Assembly (NCBI GenBank): GCA_025991245.1
Contig: BQMJ01000001.1
Span: 300,795-364,794, forward strand
From: Galdieria partita
Taxonomy: Eukaryota > Rhodophyta > Bangiophyceae > Galdieriales > Galdieriaceae
DNA length: 64,000 nucleotides
Direction of reading: 5' to 3'
Under the pieces are notes generated by a model. The model was not told where the DNA came from and did no database searches. It saw nothing but the letters and a program-made list of their open reading frames with translations. Both the position numbers and the translations under genes were made by a program. Of this stretch, positions 1 through 9,144 are shown piece after piece (positions within the stretch are counted from its first letter, which is position 1; each line of letters begins with the position of its first letter).

Positions 1-241
1 TCACGAATGATACCTTAGTATTAGAGGTAATTTCTTCCGAAAGACATCGTTTCGTTCCAGCACTCATATAAAACTGAATAGAGCAACTACATTCCCAAAA
101 ACTGCAAATAATAAATATGTAAAGCAGCAAAGTCCATACTCCACTTGAACGACGACACATTTTCCAATAACAATTCTTCACGAGGATTGAATATCCAATG
201 GAGATGAGAGCAATATTGTATAAAGTATCCAATCACAAGAA
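1..241. other. 3' flank of the deubiquitinase gene
   Basis: AT-rich sequence after the stop codon of the deubiquitinase. The only open frame here overlaps the end of that gene in another frame and has no family features. I see no gene or RNA. Confidence 0.5.
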
Positions 242-3200
242 TTATTTTATACATTCTTGATGCAAAAGATATTGTGACCATTCACGAAGTGTACCTATTG
301 ACAACAAACCATCTCGATATATAAAGGAAAAGTTGCCTCTTGTCTCTTGACGTAATTGTTCTAATCTTTCTAAAAAAGTTGCAGCTTCTAAAGTATTTTC
401 TGCATATCGCTCTGTTTCTATCATATTGTCCCATAGTTGAGATGATAAAGTTGGAGGTAAGAGAGCTGGAAGAGCTTCTCTAAAGGAATAGAATTGTTTA
501 GATATCTTTCCAAACAATGTTTGTATATTTGAGTTGTTATTGTTGTTCGGTTCTTTTGCTAATGATGCCCACTTCTCGATAAGATAATGGAGCACTGGAT
601 CATTCTTATCCAATAAACTGGTCGCATATCTTGCCATCATTATTCCTTTGTTTTCCAACTCGGAGGTTTCCGAGAAGCCATGTTTCATTAGCTGTTCTGC
701 AAGTTCTTCTGACAAACACATAAGACATACTTGAATGTTTCGATATATTCCTTTTTCACGTTTTCGTACAAAGTTATCCAACATTTTGGATGCCAATGAT
801 GGACTCTGTTCTCTCATAAAGAACTTGCGACAAACATAAATCCAAAGCTCTATTGAATATAACCACTGCTTCTCTAACATGGCTCGATATCCTTCTTCAC
901 AAACTTTCACAACTCTAAAGGCTAATCGATAGGCAGTCATACTAGAATCAAGTCTTTCTGCAAAGGAATCACACAAACCCTTATCCGAAAATAAAGCAAC
1001 AACCGATCGAATCGAGTGACTATCCGCATTTCCATTTTGAAACCAATCAGAATCTTTCATTTGGCTCAGTAACTTTGCCATTTGAGAAACAGTAAACAAA
1101 GAGTTGGAAGTTTCTGACTCGGAAGAGTTTCCATTATGATGCAATCGTTGAATATCGTGCAATAAACTTGTTGTTTGTGAATAGCCGGAATAAGAGACGG
1201 CCAGATTCAGAAAAATAGCCAAATCATATTGTTCAGTCGCTAAACAAAAATTCGGAAGAAGAGACAAACAATATCTATAACTATAATCGGAATCTTTGAT
1301 TTGTTTCCATGAAGTCTTCACAGCTTCTTGAGCTTGTTGAATCAGTTCATGTGCTCTTTTCTTCCATTCTTGTTCATTCCTTTTCAGATCATAAGTGTTC
1401 AATTCATTCATAAAAGAGTCATTTTCCTTTTTGATTTGTTCCAAAATTTCCGGAGGGAGCAATTCGTGAGCTTCTTTCCTAATTTCATAATACCATTTAC
1501 ATTCGATAGGGATATGATCGTCTGTTGAAAAACTCATAGAGTTACTTGCACAACGAAGAGACTCTACTAGATCATCATTTATATAAATGATGCCATAAGC
1601 TGATGCAAATTTGTTTCCACCGATAGAATCTAATAAAACCTGATCCCACGTGACGGCATGGACCATAACATCATTATACATATACCATTGATCTGTACAC
1701 CAATCTTTGATAAAAGTCCAATAATGTCCACTGTCTGGAGCTCCGTCATGGACTAAAACGGCGTGGAGATGATAAGTACTTTCATCACTAATGGAAGCCC
1801 TCAAGTTTTGTTCTTCTTCTTGAAGTTGCTCTCTTTGGTTGACAAGTCGCCTTTCTAAAGCCAATTCTTGCTCATACAGTTTCTTTAAGATACAAAGACA
1901 ACTTTCTAAATCTTGGCTAGAAAACTCAAAATCATTTTCATTCATTTCTGAAAGAGAACGCAATCGTTGAATGACTCTGGTCAAAGCATTGGAAAACTTC
2001 AGAGTGTCCATGAAAGGCAAAGTTTCCTGATTGCTTTCATTTGAAAAGCCAAACCATCGATGTTCATTCAACTTCTTTATCGTCTCTTGAACTTGTTGTC
2101 TCAACAATTCCGATTTTGTGCGAAGTTCTTCCGCAATCTCCTTTTGATATTCTAAATAATGACTCATTTTCAAAGAGTTTGGAAACTGAAACGAATCGTG
2201 AACCTTTTCTGGTTTTTGTGTCTCTTTGTTGAATCGTACTCGTTGTAAATAAATAGTTAATACCGGTGCAACATGAACAAACCATAATCTTTGATAGGCT
2301 GGAATGCTACTTGACTGCGTCCAATCTACCACTATACCTTTGTTGACATAAGGTGATCGGAAAAACTCTGCAGAATTCGTAGTACAAGGCAATTTTTTGA
2401 TAAGATCCGATTCACTATCGATATGAAATTCAATCTCAGAACATGTCAACTCATCTAATCCGCGATAAAGGTTTCTTTCATCTCCAGAAGGAGTTGTTGC
2501 ATCGATAATCACTGAGTTTGTTTCATGACTTTGTTCTGCAACTTTGATAGTCTTTCGATCCGCATCTAAAGCTCGAAAATCTACAAAAATTTCTTGTTTC
2601 AGCTGCGATGTGAATGTGCTCTTCATAACATTGCTTTCGACTGATGAATGGATAGTGCCTTCAAAAGCTTCTTGAGAGCTGACTATTCGTTCTTCATCAG
2701 AATAGGTATCTTTCTTTCCTTTCCATTCACCGAGTTTCCTCTCAAGTACTTGAGTTGCTGACACTCCCATTTCTAACAATTCTAAAAAAATTTGATTGAA
2801 TTCCGATGCATCTTGTTGACCACCTATTTGAAAGCCATATTTGGTATCACTCTTTAAGGTCTCAATAAGTCGTTGAGGATCCAAATACTTTTCTTCACTC
2901 AATGCCATTCTTCCAAATAGGTTTTGTAATTCAATTACAAAGTCAACTGCATTACGGAGCTGAACAAGAGAAGCAGAATCTCCTTGCTCGTCTTCCAAAA
3001 GTAATGAATGGGTTTCAGCATCTTTTATAAGTTTTTCAAATTCTTCGTGTCTAAAGGAAAATACTGCCTTTCGAATAGCTGGAAAGGTAAAGTATACTTG
3101 TACAAGAGAATTCACATAACAGATATTGGCAACATTCCTTAAACCAACGGGAGCAAAGGGTGAACTTCGTCTACGTCTGGAAGGATCGAAAGGCTCAGAA

Positions 3201-3739
3201 GCAGAATAAGCATGATGAGGATCACTAGTCGTTAAAGACTCTTCAATGGCCCTTTGAGTGTCTTTATCTTCCAAGTTTGATTGCTGTCTTTCAGGTGGGC
3301 TGGTTTCTCGCTTACTAATAGCCAGAGCTTTGTTTAGGTCATTATCTAAAGAATTCTTTTCTTTACCCAACCAATTCATTGGAAAACCCGAATGACTTGA
3401 ACGTCTATTTCCTTCGCCCGACTTTTTTTTCCCGTTGGATAAACTCGACGTGCCTGCAAAGTAGAGAAGGGATGGTCCATCTGTTTGTTCCGAAATATAT
3501 TCACGAATGGAAGCTTGTTGTGAGCCTTGATTGGTACTTTTGCTTTTTTTAGTTTGTGTGGTTCCCACGTTTACTGTTCCAGCTATTCCTTGAAGCGTAC
3601 TTTTGCTGTTAGTAGCTTTCTGTTCGAAAAGGAAGTTTACTGCTTCATCTACAGTACTACACCCTGCAGATTCCGCTCTATCAACATCTTGTTTTGAAAA
3701 GCCCATTTCGTTCAAGTGACTACGTAGTGAGGCGTTCAT
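242..3739 (-). CDS. Ubiquitin carboxyl-terminal hydrolase, USP25/28/Ubp2-like
   Basis: Predicted cysteine protease that removes ubiquitin from proteins. Single exon, 1,165 aa from the first ATG; the frame is open 14 codons further upstream but only from a GTG, so the ATG is preferred. Residues 1-40 look like a UBA domain (MGFSKQDVDRA core). Two UIM-like helices follow (LNKALAIS and QRAIEESL), then the USP core. The Cys box near residue 205 reads GLRNVANICYVNS, with the nucleophilic Cys. The His box near residue 668 reads DSGHYW, followed by YND. UBA, UIMs and USP in that order, with a long helical tail, match USP25/28 of animals and Ubp2 of yeast. The Cys box differs from the usual GNTCY form (ANICY). 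The next gene ends 207 bp upstream on the same strand. Confidence 0.9.
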   Translation of the reverse strand: MNASLRSHLNEMGFSKQDVDRAESAGCSTVDEAVNFLFEQKATNSKSTLQGIAGTVNVGTTQTKKSKSTNQGSQQASIREYISEQTDGPSLLYFAGTSSLSNGKKKSGEGNRRSSHSGFPMNWLGKEKNSLDNDLNKALAISKRETSPPERQQSNLEDKDTQRAIEESLTTSDPHHAYSASEPFDPSRRRRSSPFAPVGLRNVANICYVNSLVQVYFTFPAIRKAVFSFRHEEFEKLIKDAETHSLLLEDEQGDSASLVQLRNAVDFVIELQNLFGRMALSEEKYLDPQRLIETLKSDTKYGFQIGGQQDASEFNQIFLELLEMGVSATQVLERKLGEWKGKKDTYSDEERIVSSQEAFEGTIHSSVESNVMKSTFTSQLKQEIFVDFRALDADRKTIKVAEQSHETNSVIIDATTPSGDERNLYRGLDELTCSEIEFHIDSESDLIKKLPCTTNSAEFFRSPYVNKGIVVDWTQSSSIPAYQRLWFVHVAPVLTIYLQRVRFNKETQKPEKVHDSFQFPNSLKMSHYLEYQKEIAEELRTKSELLRQQVQETIKKLNEHRWFGFSNESNQETLPFMDTLKFSNALTRVIQRLRSLSEMNENDFEFSSQDLESCLCILKKLYEQELALERRLVNQREQLQEEEQNLRASISDESTYHLHAVLVHDGAPDSGHYWTFIKDWCTDQWYMYNDVMVHAVTWDQVLLDSIGGNKFASAYGIIYINDDLVESLRCASNSMSFSTDDHIPIECKWYYEIRKEAHELLPPEILEQIKKENDSFMNELNTYDLKRNEQEWKKRAHELIQQAQEAVKTSWKQIKDSDYSYRYCLSLLPNFCLATEQYDLAIFLNLAVSYSGYSQTTSLLHDIQRLHHNGNSSESETSNSLFTVSQMAKLLSQMKDSDWFQNGNADSHSIRSVVALFSDKGLCDSFAERLDSSMTAYRLAFRVVKVCEEGYRAMLEKQWLYSIELWIYVCRKFFMREQSPSLASKMLDNFVRKREKGIYRNIQVCLMCLSEELAEQLMKHGFSETSELENKGIMMARYATSLLDKNDPVLHYLIEKWASLAKEPNNNNNSNIQTLFGKISKQFYSFREALPALLPPTLSSQLWDNMIETERYAENTLEAATFLERLEQLRQETRGNFSFIYRDGLLSIGTLREWSQYLLHQECIK

Positions 3740-3946
3740 ATTTTCAACGTTTTCTCTTTGTTTGGACGCAATAATTAGCACAAGTCACTAGACGCGAATT
3801 CTCATCATCTCCCAATGGGATGATGTTCACTTTGCATGTATTGTTTATCATCCACTTGAAAAAATATTTTAGCTACGTTTACTCGAAAATAATTCTAGTG
3901 CTTCTAAAGATAGAATGAAGAATAGCTTTCAAGAGTGACAGGAAAC

Positions 3947-5139
3947 CTATTTGGAGAATGACCGTTCTCCCAAGATGCGCTTGCTTCTATGGTCTCCTTT
4001 ATTATCAGATTCAAAAAAAGTTTCTCCATAAGAAGATAAGGACTGTTGAAGAAATGAAGGATCAATCTGCAAACAGAAAGAAAATATAAAGCCATAAAGC
4101 TCCATAGGAGATAGCACTTACCTTTCTCACTTGATGAATAAACTCCTTTGGCAAAGAGTGAGTACTGTTGAGTTTCTTACTAACAAGATAACTAGTACAC
4201 TTTCCTTTACCATACCAAGAAGGACAATCTCCATAACGAACCCATGAGAGAATTGGACTCATCAACAATCTACTCAAAAAATGGTTATATTGATACAACT
4301 CTAATGCTCATCATTCAATCCGCAGCGTTCTCTTCAACAAAGTCAATTCTTACCATACTTCTCTAGAGTGGATATGTATCCTGCTTTCTTACTCCCCATT
4401 CTTACAAAAATAGGCAAACTGTATACTCGTATATTAGCCATATTGGCTACTCGAGCGCCTAATACAGTCTTACTGGAAACGCTTTCTTTTGATAATTCCA
4501 CAGAATGATTATTCCAAACAAGTTGTATATCCTATCAGAAAGATCAGAAAAGAGTTGAAATAGAGTATTCAATAACCAACTTGTTGAGGATAAGATATGG
4601 GATGCACTTTTCTTGTTTGCTGTAGAGAAACTTGTTCACTCAGGTACTTTCCTGTTTCTGGGTCTTTGAAGAAATAAAGCTTTTTCGAAGATACAACTGC
4701 AGTCATTGTTCCTTGATTACTGGATTGTTGTGAAATACTTCGAACCGTTCCCCATTCTAAACCTTCAAGCAACGCAATAACCTAATAATCAATCGTTTGA
4801 TCCCAACAACTTGCACGAAACACAACTCCCGAAAACCTTTCCAGTCTCACAAGATACTATACTGCCAGTACCATACCAACAACACTTTTTACTAAATAAG
4901 GGACTTTTCCATCTCAACTTTATATATTCTATAAAGTCTTTCGCTGTCCAAAGACGATGTGTAGAGTTGTCCATAGTCCAAATGGTTGGTTGAAATTGTA
5001 TGAGCTGATGATGATTGCTTTGATGAACGAAAATATTGTTAAGAGTAGGCTGTTTTGATGATTCTGCTAAAGTCTTCTATCAGTAACTATCTCTCCATTT
5101 TCTTTAGTCCTTGGTCATGTTATGGGGAACTACATGCAT
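3947..5139 (-). CDS. Six-exon gene of unrecognised function (possibly DUF1838-like)
   Basis: My gene model is 5139-5134, 5076-4837, 4781-4581, 4531-4354, 4300-4122, 4066-3947, giving 307 aa with every junction in phase. Introns are 49-57 nt. The first exon is only ATG plus one codon and is the weakest part; the intron at 4836 has an unusual GTTTTC donor. The protein contains WYGTGSIVSCETGK, ALLEGLEWG, FKDPETGKYL and LSWVRYGDCPSWYGKG. The order of an envelope-like TG-K-ALLEG segment, a DPETG turn and a late WVRYG segment recalls DUF1838 proteins of cyanobacteria and algae, but I am not sure. No signal peptide or membrane helix is obvious. It is divergent from the GCP4 gene, with 129 bp between starts. 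Confidence 0.6.
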
Positions 5140-5268
5140 TGTAATAAAGAATCAAGATATTGATATTTATTTTCTATTCATGGAAGAAATAAGAGTAAAG
5201 AAGCAATTCGATCCATTTCCAAAAGAGAACATCGAAATGACGTGCCAACCCGCCAAACAGTTTTTTCA

Positions 5269-7176
5269 ATGCTGTTTGATTTGATTTATGCTTTGGTTGG
5301 ATACACAGGAAACGTGATTGTAAGAAAAGAAAATACTGACAATGCTAAAAAAACGAGTGAAAGAATTTCTTTTCAGTTGGCTTCCGACTTTCCATATGTA
5401 AACCCTGCAGAAAGACGTGCTATTGATAGAATTAGCAATATAGGAGCACTATATGCCACAGTTTATGAATATTCTTGTGAAAATGGCCTCTTACAAAAGT
5501 CAATCTATGCTCTTGCCTTTCAAAAAGCACTTGATGAAATATTGGATGAGTATAGAGAGCTCATAGCTAATTATGAAGAAGAAGCAATAAATAAACGTCT
5601 AAAGAACTTTTCTTTAGTAGAAGGAGAGCTGCGTGTATGGGAAAGGCGATTGGAAGACTTGTGTATGCTTTTTGATAAAATGGAAGAGGGAAAGAGACTG
5701 AACGGTCCCGAGTTAATGAAACACTTGATGCAGTTTTGTACTTCTGGTTCGCCTGATACTGCTAGCCTTTGTATGAGACTGCTAAAGAAATGTACGAAAG
5801 TTCTTCTTGTTCAGTTACAAACTTGGCTCTATTATGGGGAATTGCAGGATCCCTTTGAAGAATTTTTCCTAAGGAAAGAACCAAAGATTGCTTCCGAACA
5901 ACGAGAAGATTCGTCGTTCTCTCTTGCTGATGATATCGTGATTGCACAAGAAAATCTCACACCTTTATTTAGTCCTACAATGGTAAGAGACATTCTATTT
6001 ATTGGAGGAGTTGTAAAGGCATTGCGCAATTCAGAAGAAGCTTCGTCCCAAGTAAACTGGAATGAACTTGAAGTACAAATAGATAGCCTACGCTCTTTGG
6101 AGAAGCAACCACTTCGAAGTTTGCCATTGGAATCCAACATTCAGTCTGTTCGACAGTGGGCTTCAAAGCAGCTCATGAAATTCTTATTTAGGGTTTCGTG
6201 GTGGAAGGAATTTGATTTTCTTAGACAAACCTTTTTGTTAGGCAAAGGAGATTTATGGTCACATTTCTTACAAGACACTTGTGATATGTTGATGGTTCCC
6301 TCTATGAGCGAATGCAAAGAATCGGTATTGAACGCCTTTCTAGAAAAGTCTTTGCTTAAAACCTTTTTTGAAGTTGACTTTCGATATGAAATGCTAAGTT
6401 TTCAACGAGTGGATTTTTCTTCTAATAAGAGTGAATTATCTACCGACCTACTGCCATTGTCTAGTGGTTGGAATCGAATTAGTTTATCTTACGTACCTCA
6501 AAGGCCATTGCATATTTTAATGAATTCAAAGGATCTGGAACATTATTCCCGAATCTTCTGCATTTTATTTGCTATTGCTCATGTTCGCTTTCAAACGGAG
6601 CGTTGTTGGCTACTCTTACGAAATCGATTCAAAAGATGCAATCGAGAAACTCTTGTAAATAACAGAAATATGTTTCATTTACTCGGGAAATGTAACTTTA
6701 TTGTTCATTGTCTTGAAGAATACTTTCAGATTGGTTTGATTGAGGAATCCTTTGGAGCTTTTATGAAGCAGGCAAAGGGAGCTTTTGACTTTGATAGTGT
6801 TCTCACTTTGCATCAGAAATATCTTGAAAGTCTCGTAAAGCACACTCTGATATTTTCTGCATCGTTCATTGAGTCTTTGGATAATCTATTGCAGGTTTTC
6901 CGAGAATATTGTATTTATATTCAACACAAAGTTGCTGTTGAGGAGGAAAAGACTGCTGCAGTATTATTATTATCTATCGAAAGGATACAACAGCCCATCC
7001 ATGAGCGCATTGTTGCCTTTCTTCAAGAGTTGCAACAATATCCTAATCATCCTGTTATCAATAGACTTTTGAATAGAATAGATTTTAATAACTTTTATTC
7101 CGTGGAAAGTGCATCAAGCATCCAGTTGGAAGAGAATGGAGTGACTTGTGAGGACGAAGTATCGGAAGAGGAATAA
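5269..7176 (+). CDS. Gamma-tubulin complex component 4 (GCP4)
   Basis: Structural subunit of the gamma-tubulin ring complex, which nucleates microtubules. 635 aa, single exon. The chosen ATG gives MLFDLIYALVGYTGN, which lines up with the extreme N terminus of animal GCP4 (helical start ending GYPG), so the GTG start 27 bp upstream is not used. A DFPYVNPAER segment follows, then ILFIGGVVKAL, both typical of the GRIP1 half. The C-terminal half is helical and fits the GRIP2 gamma-tubulin-binding region. An out-of-frame ATG at 5180 opens a 34-codon uORF that overlaps this start and ends at 5284. The caprin-like gene follows 61 bp downstream on the same strand. Confidence 0.87.
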   Translation: MLFDLIYALVGYTGNVIVRKENTDNAKKTSERISFQLASDFPYVNPAERRAIDRISNIGALYATVYEYSCENGLLQKSIYALAFQKALDEILDEYRELIANYEEEAINKRLKNFSLVEGELRVWERRLEDLCMLFDKMEEGKRLNGPELMKHLMQFCTSGSPDTASLCMRLLKKCTKVLLVQLQTWLYYGELQDPFEEFFLRKEPKIASEQREDSSFSLADDIVIAQENLTPLFSPTMVRDILFIGGVVKALRNSEEASSQVNWNELEVQIDSLRSLEKQPLRSLPLESNIQSVRQWASKQLMKFLFRVSWWKEFDFLRQTFLLGKGDLWSHFLQDTCDMLMVPSMSECKESVLNAFLEKSLLKTFFEVDFRYEMLSFQRVDFSSNKSELSTDLLPLSSGWNRISLSYVPQRPLHILMNSKDLEHYSRIFCILFAIAHVRFQTERCWLLLRNRFKRCNRETLVNNRNMFHLLGKCNFIVHCLEEYFQIGLIEESFGAFMKQAKGAFDFDSVLTLHQKYLESLVKHTLIFSASFIESLDNLLQVFREYCIYIQHKVAVEEEKTAAVLLLSIERIQQPIHERIVAFLQELQQYPNHPVINRLLNRIDFNNFYSVESASSIQLEENGVTCEDEVSEEE

Positions 7177-7237
7177 ATTGCATTTATTTTCCACTTTTTC
7201 TTGTCGTTAGCTTTGAGTGATTGCCAACGAGAGAACT

Positions 7238-8935
7238 ATGAGTTTTGTTACGGAAAACCCTTATTTGAAAGTATTGCGGGGTAGAATTAGGAACCTTCGC
7301 AAAAATATTGACAAGTTAGATCGTCTCGAACAGCTGGCAAACCAAGGTACAGTCCTCAATCCTCAACAGTTGGAAAGTCTTCAGAACAAGTCGTCGAGAC
7401 AAGCGGCACTTTGGGAGTTGGAAGATATTTTGATTAGGATGACTTCTATATCTCCAGAACAGGTTCTATCGTCTCTGATACCCATAGTCAAAGAGGAGCC
7501 AAGAGAAACTCACCCATCTTCCCCAAAAGAACAGCAGCCGAGTCAAAAAACTGCCGAGTTGGATCCAAATAGTGATTCCAAGTTATTATTAGAGGAGACT
7601 GCAGTCCAAGCTGAAGAAGGCTCTGAGCAGTTTAAGGAAAAAGAAGAAACTCTGGTTGAAAATATTTTGAAGATTCTTCATGTGAGCGATTTTATTATTA
7701 ATGAGCCAGAAGCAGCAGAATGTATCCTCAAGGAAAATCTAGAACTACCACAAGAAAAGTTTGGCAAGCTAAGTCGTGTGCACTTAGATTCTGTTAATTA
7801 CTTTGCGAAGATGCTCACATCACCTGATGGAGATGTTCCAATTGAAAGGGCATTAGTGGTTTCAACATATCATGCAATGGAATATTTGCAGAAAAGTAAA
7901 AAGGAGGCTATTCCAGGAATAACTTATGAGTTTCTTTACAAAATAGTTTCCACCATAGCAGCGCATCCATTACTTCAGTTTCGTGGAGCAAACCATTCCA
8001 GTAAGACCGTTAACGATATCTCAACAGAGCGAGAAAGTCAAAATATGGAAAATGTTGCGGAACAGATAAACTTTTTTGCACAACCAGTTGAGGATGAAGT
8101 CGAGTTAGGGATCGACAGTATAAATAACTTACAAATTGGTGATTCTTCCATTGCAATTAACGTTCAAAATACATTCGCAGATTCTCGAGTGGATAATAAC
8201 ATTGGCAGTATGCATTTAGATTTAGCATTCAATAGTAATTCTTCCAAGATAATGATTGACGATGACAATATTTTGATTGTTCAAGATAACAACTCTGACA
8301 ACCCACTTGATCATTTCATTGCTTCATCAGCGAGAGATATCTCATTGGAAGAGTCTATTTCACGTTCAGTATTCGCAGATACTGATCCATTTATGAACGA
8401 CAGTTCAAGCAACTATCAGAATGGCAATTTATATAAAAGAAGTATCGATAGAATGATAAGTGATTTTATAACTTCTGAGGAACCTGTCTCTGAGCATACC
8501 TCTAGTGGTTTGGATAAATCTTCTCGAGAAGACATCGTTTCTATGCAACTTTTCCATCGAAACAGCATAAATGAAGTGAGCTCTTTGGACTGGGCTGAGG
8601 AAGAAACTCATCACACACCAGAAGAAACTTATGAGTTCGAATTTGAACCCAATTCAGGCATGCCAAAACGTATTCTGCCAATCATGAGCAAAGGTGGACT
8701 GAGCCGTGATTCACAGAATTCTAAGAGTCATTTGGAAACCAAAGATACTCGTTCGGATGAACAGAGGATTCGAAATAAGGAACCAGACAAGTCACGTTGG
8801 TCAAAGAGTCGTAGCAAACATTCAAGACAGGGTATCGAAGAAGAACGAAGTAAAACACACAACAAACAGCCATTGTGGACTAGAAGGGATAGACGAAATG
8901 TGAATGCAAAACAAACGATCCGAGGCCAAAGTTGA
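7238..8935 (+). CDS. Caprin-like coiled-coil protein, putative
   Basis: 565 aa, single exon, starting at MSFVTENPYLKVL. Residues about 8-70 are a charged helical segment (IRNLRKNIDKLDRLEQ, then LNPQQLESLQNK). Its pattern resembles the start of the homologous region of animal caprin-1 (KKLRNLEKKKGKLD...LNQDQL), an RNA-granule protein. A second folded helical block lies near residues 140-250. The middle is acidic and rich in Asn/Ser/Asp, likely disordered. The C terminus is basic with SRWSKSRSKHSRQG and WTRRDRR, compatible with RNA binding. The function is inferred only from this pattern. It converges on the Der/EngA gene. Confidence 0.6.
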   Translation: MSFVTENPYLKVLRGRIRNLRKNIDKLDRLEQLANQGTVLNPQQLESLQNKSSRQAALWELEDILIRMTSISPEQVLSSLIPIVKEEPRETHPSSPKEQQPSQKTAELDPNSDSKLLLEETAVQAEEGSEQFKEKEETLVENILKILHVSDFIINEPEAAECILKENLELPQEKFGKLSRVHLDSVNYFAKMLTSPDGDVPIERALVVSTYHAMEYLQKSKKEAIPGITYEFLYKIVSTIAAHPLLQFRGANHSSKTVNDISTERESQNMENVAEQINFFAQPVEDEVELGIDSINNLQIGDSSIAINVQNTFADSRVDNNIGSMHLDLAFNSNSSKIMIDDDNILIVQDNNSDNPLDHFIASSARDISLEESISRSVFADTDPFMNDSSSNYQNGNLYKRSIDRMISDFITSEEPVSEHTSSGLDKSSREDIVSMQLFHRNSINEVSSLDWAEEETHHTPEETYEFEFEPNSGMPKRILPIMSKGGLSRDSQNSKSHLETKDTRSDEQRIRNKEPDKSRWSKSRSKHSRQGIEEERSKTHNKQPLWTRRDRRNVNAKQTIRGQS

Positions 8936-9144
8936 GATCTGAATACATTATTGTACTTTTGAAAGTTGAATAATGATGCATGATTTGAGGAGCAGCGGAG
9001 TTGGTATCTCGTGAATGTAGCAGCTGAAATATCCAAAACTTTTTTATACAAAACAATCAGATCGTGCCTTATTCGAAAAACCAGCGTATATAAAACCATT
9101 TTATAAAAACAACTTCCTATGAAGAATGGATACAATTCATTCAC

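Noticed and set aside
5832-6140. 102-codon minus-strand frame inside GCP4
   Set aside because: Antisense shadow of a well-supported coding region, with no family features.
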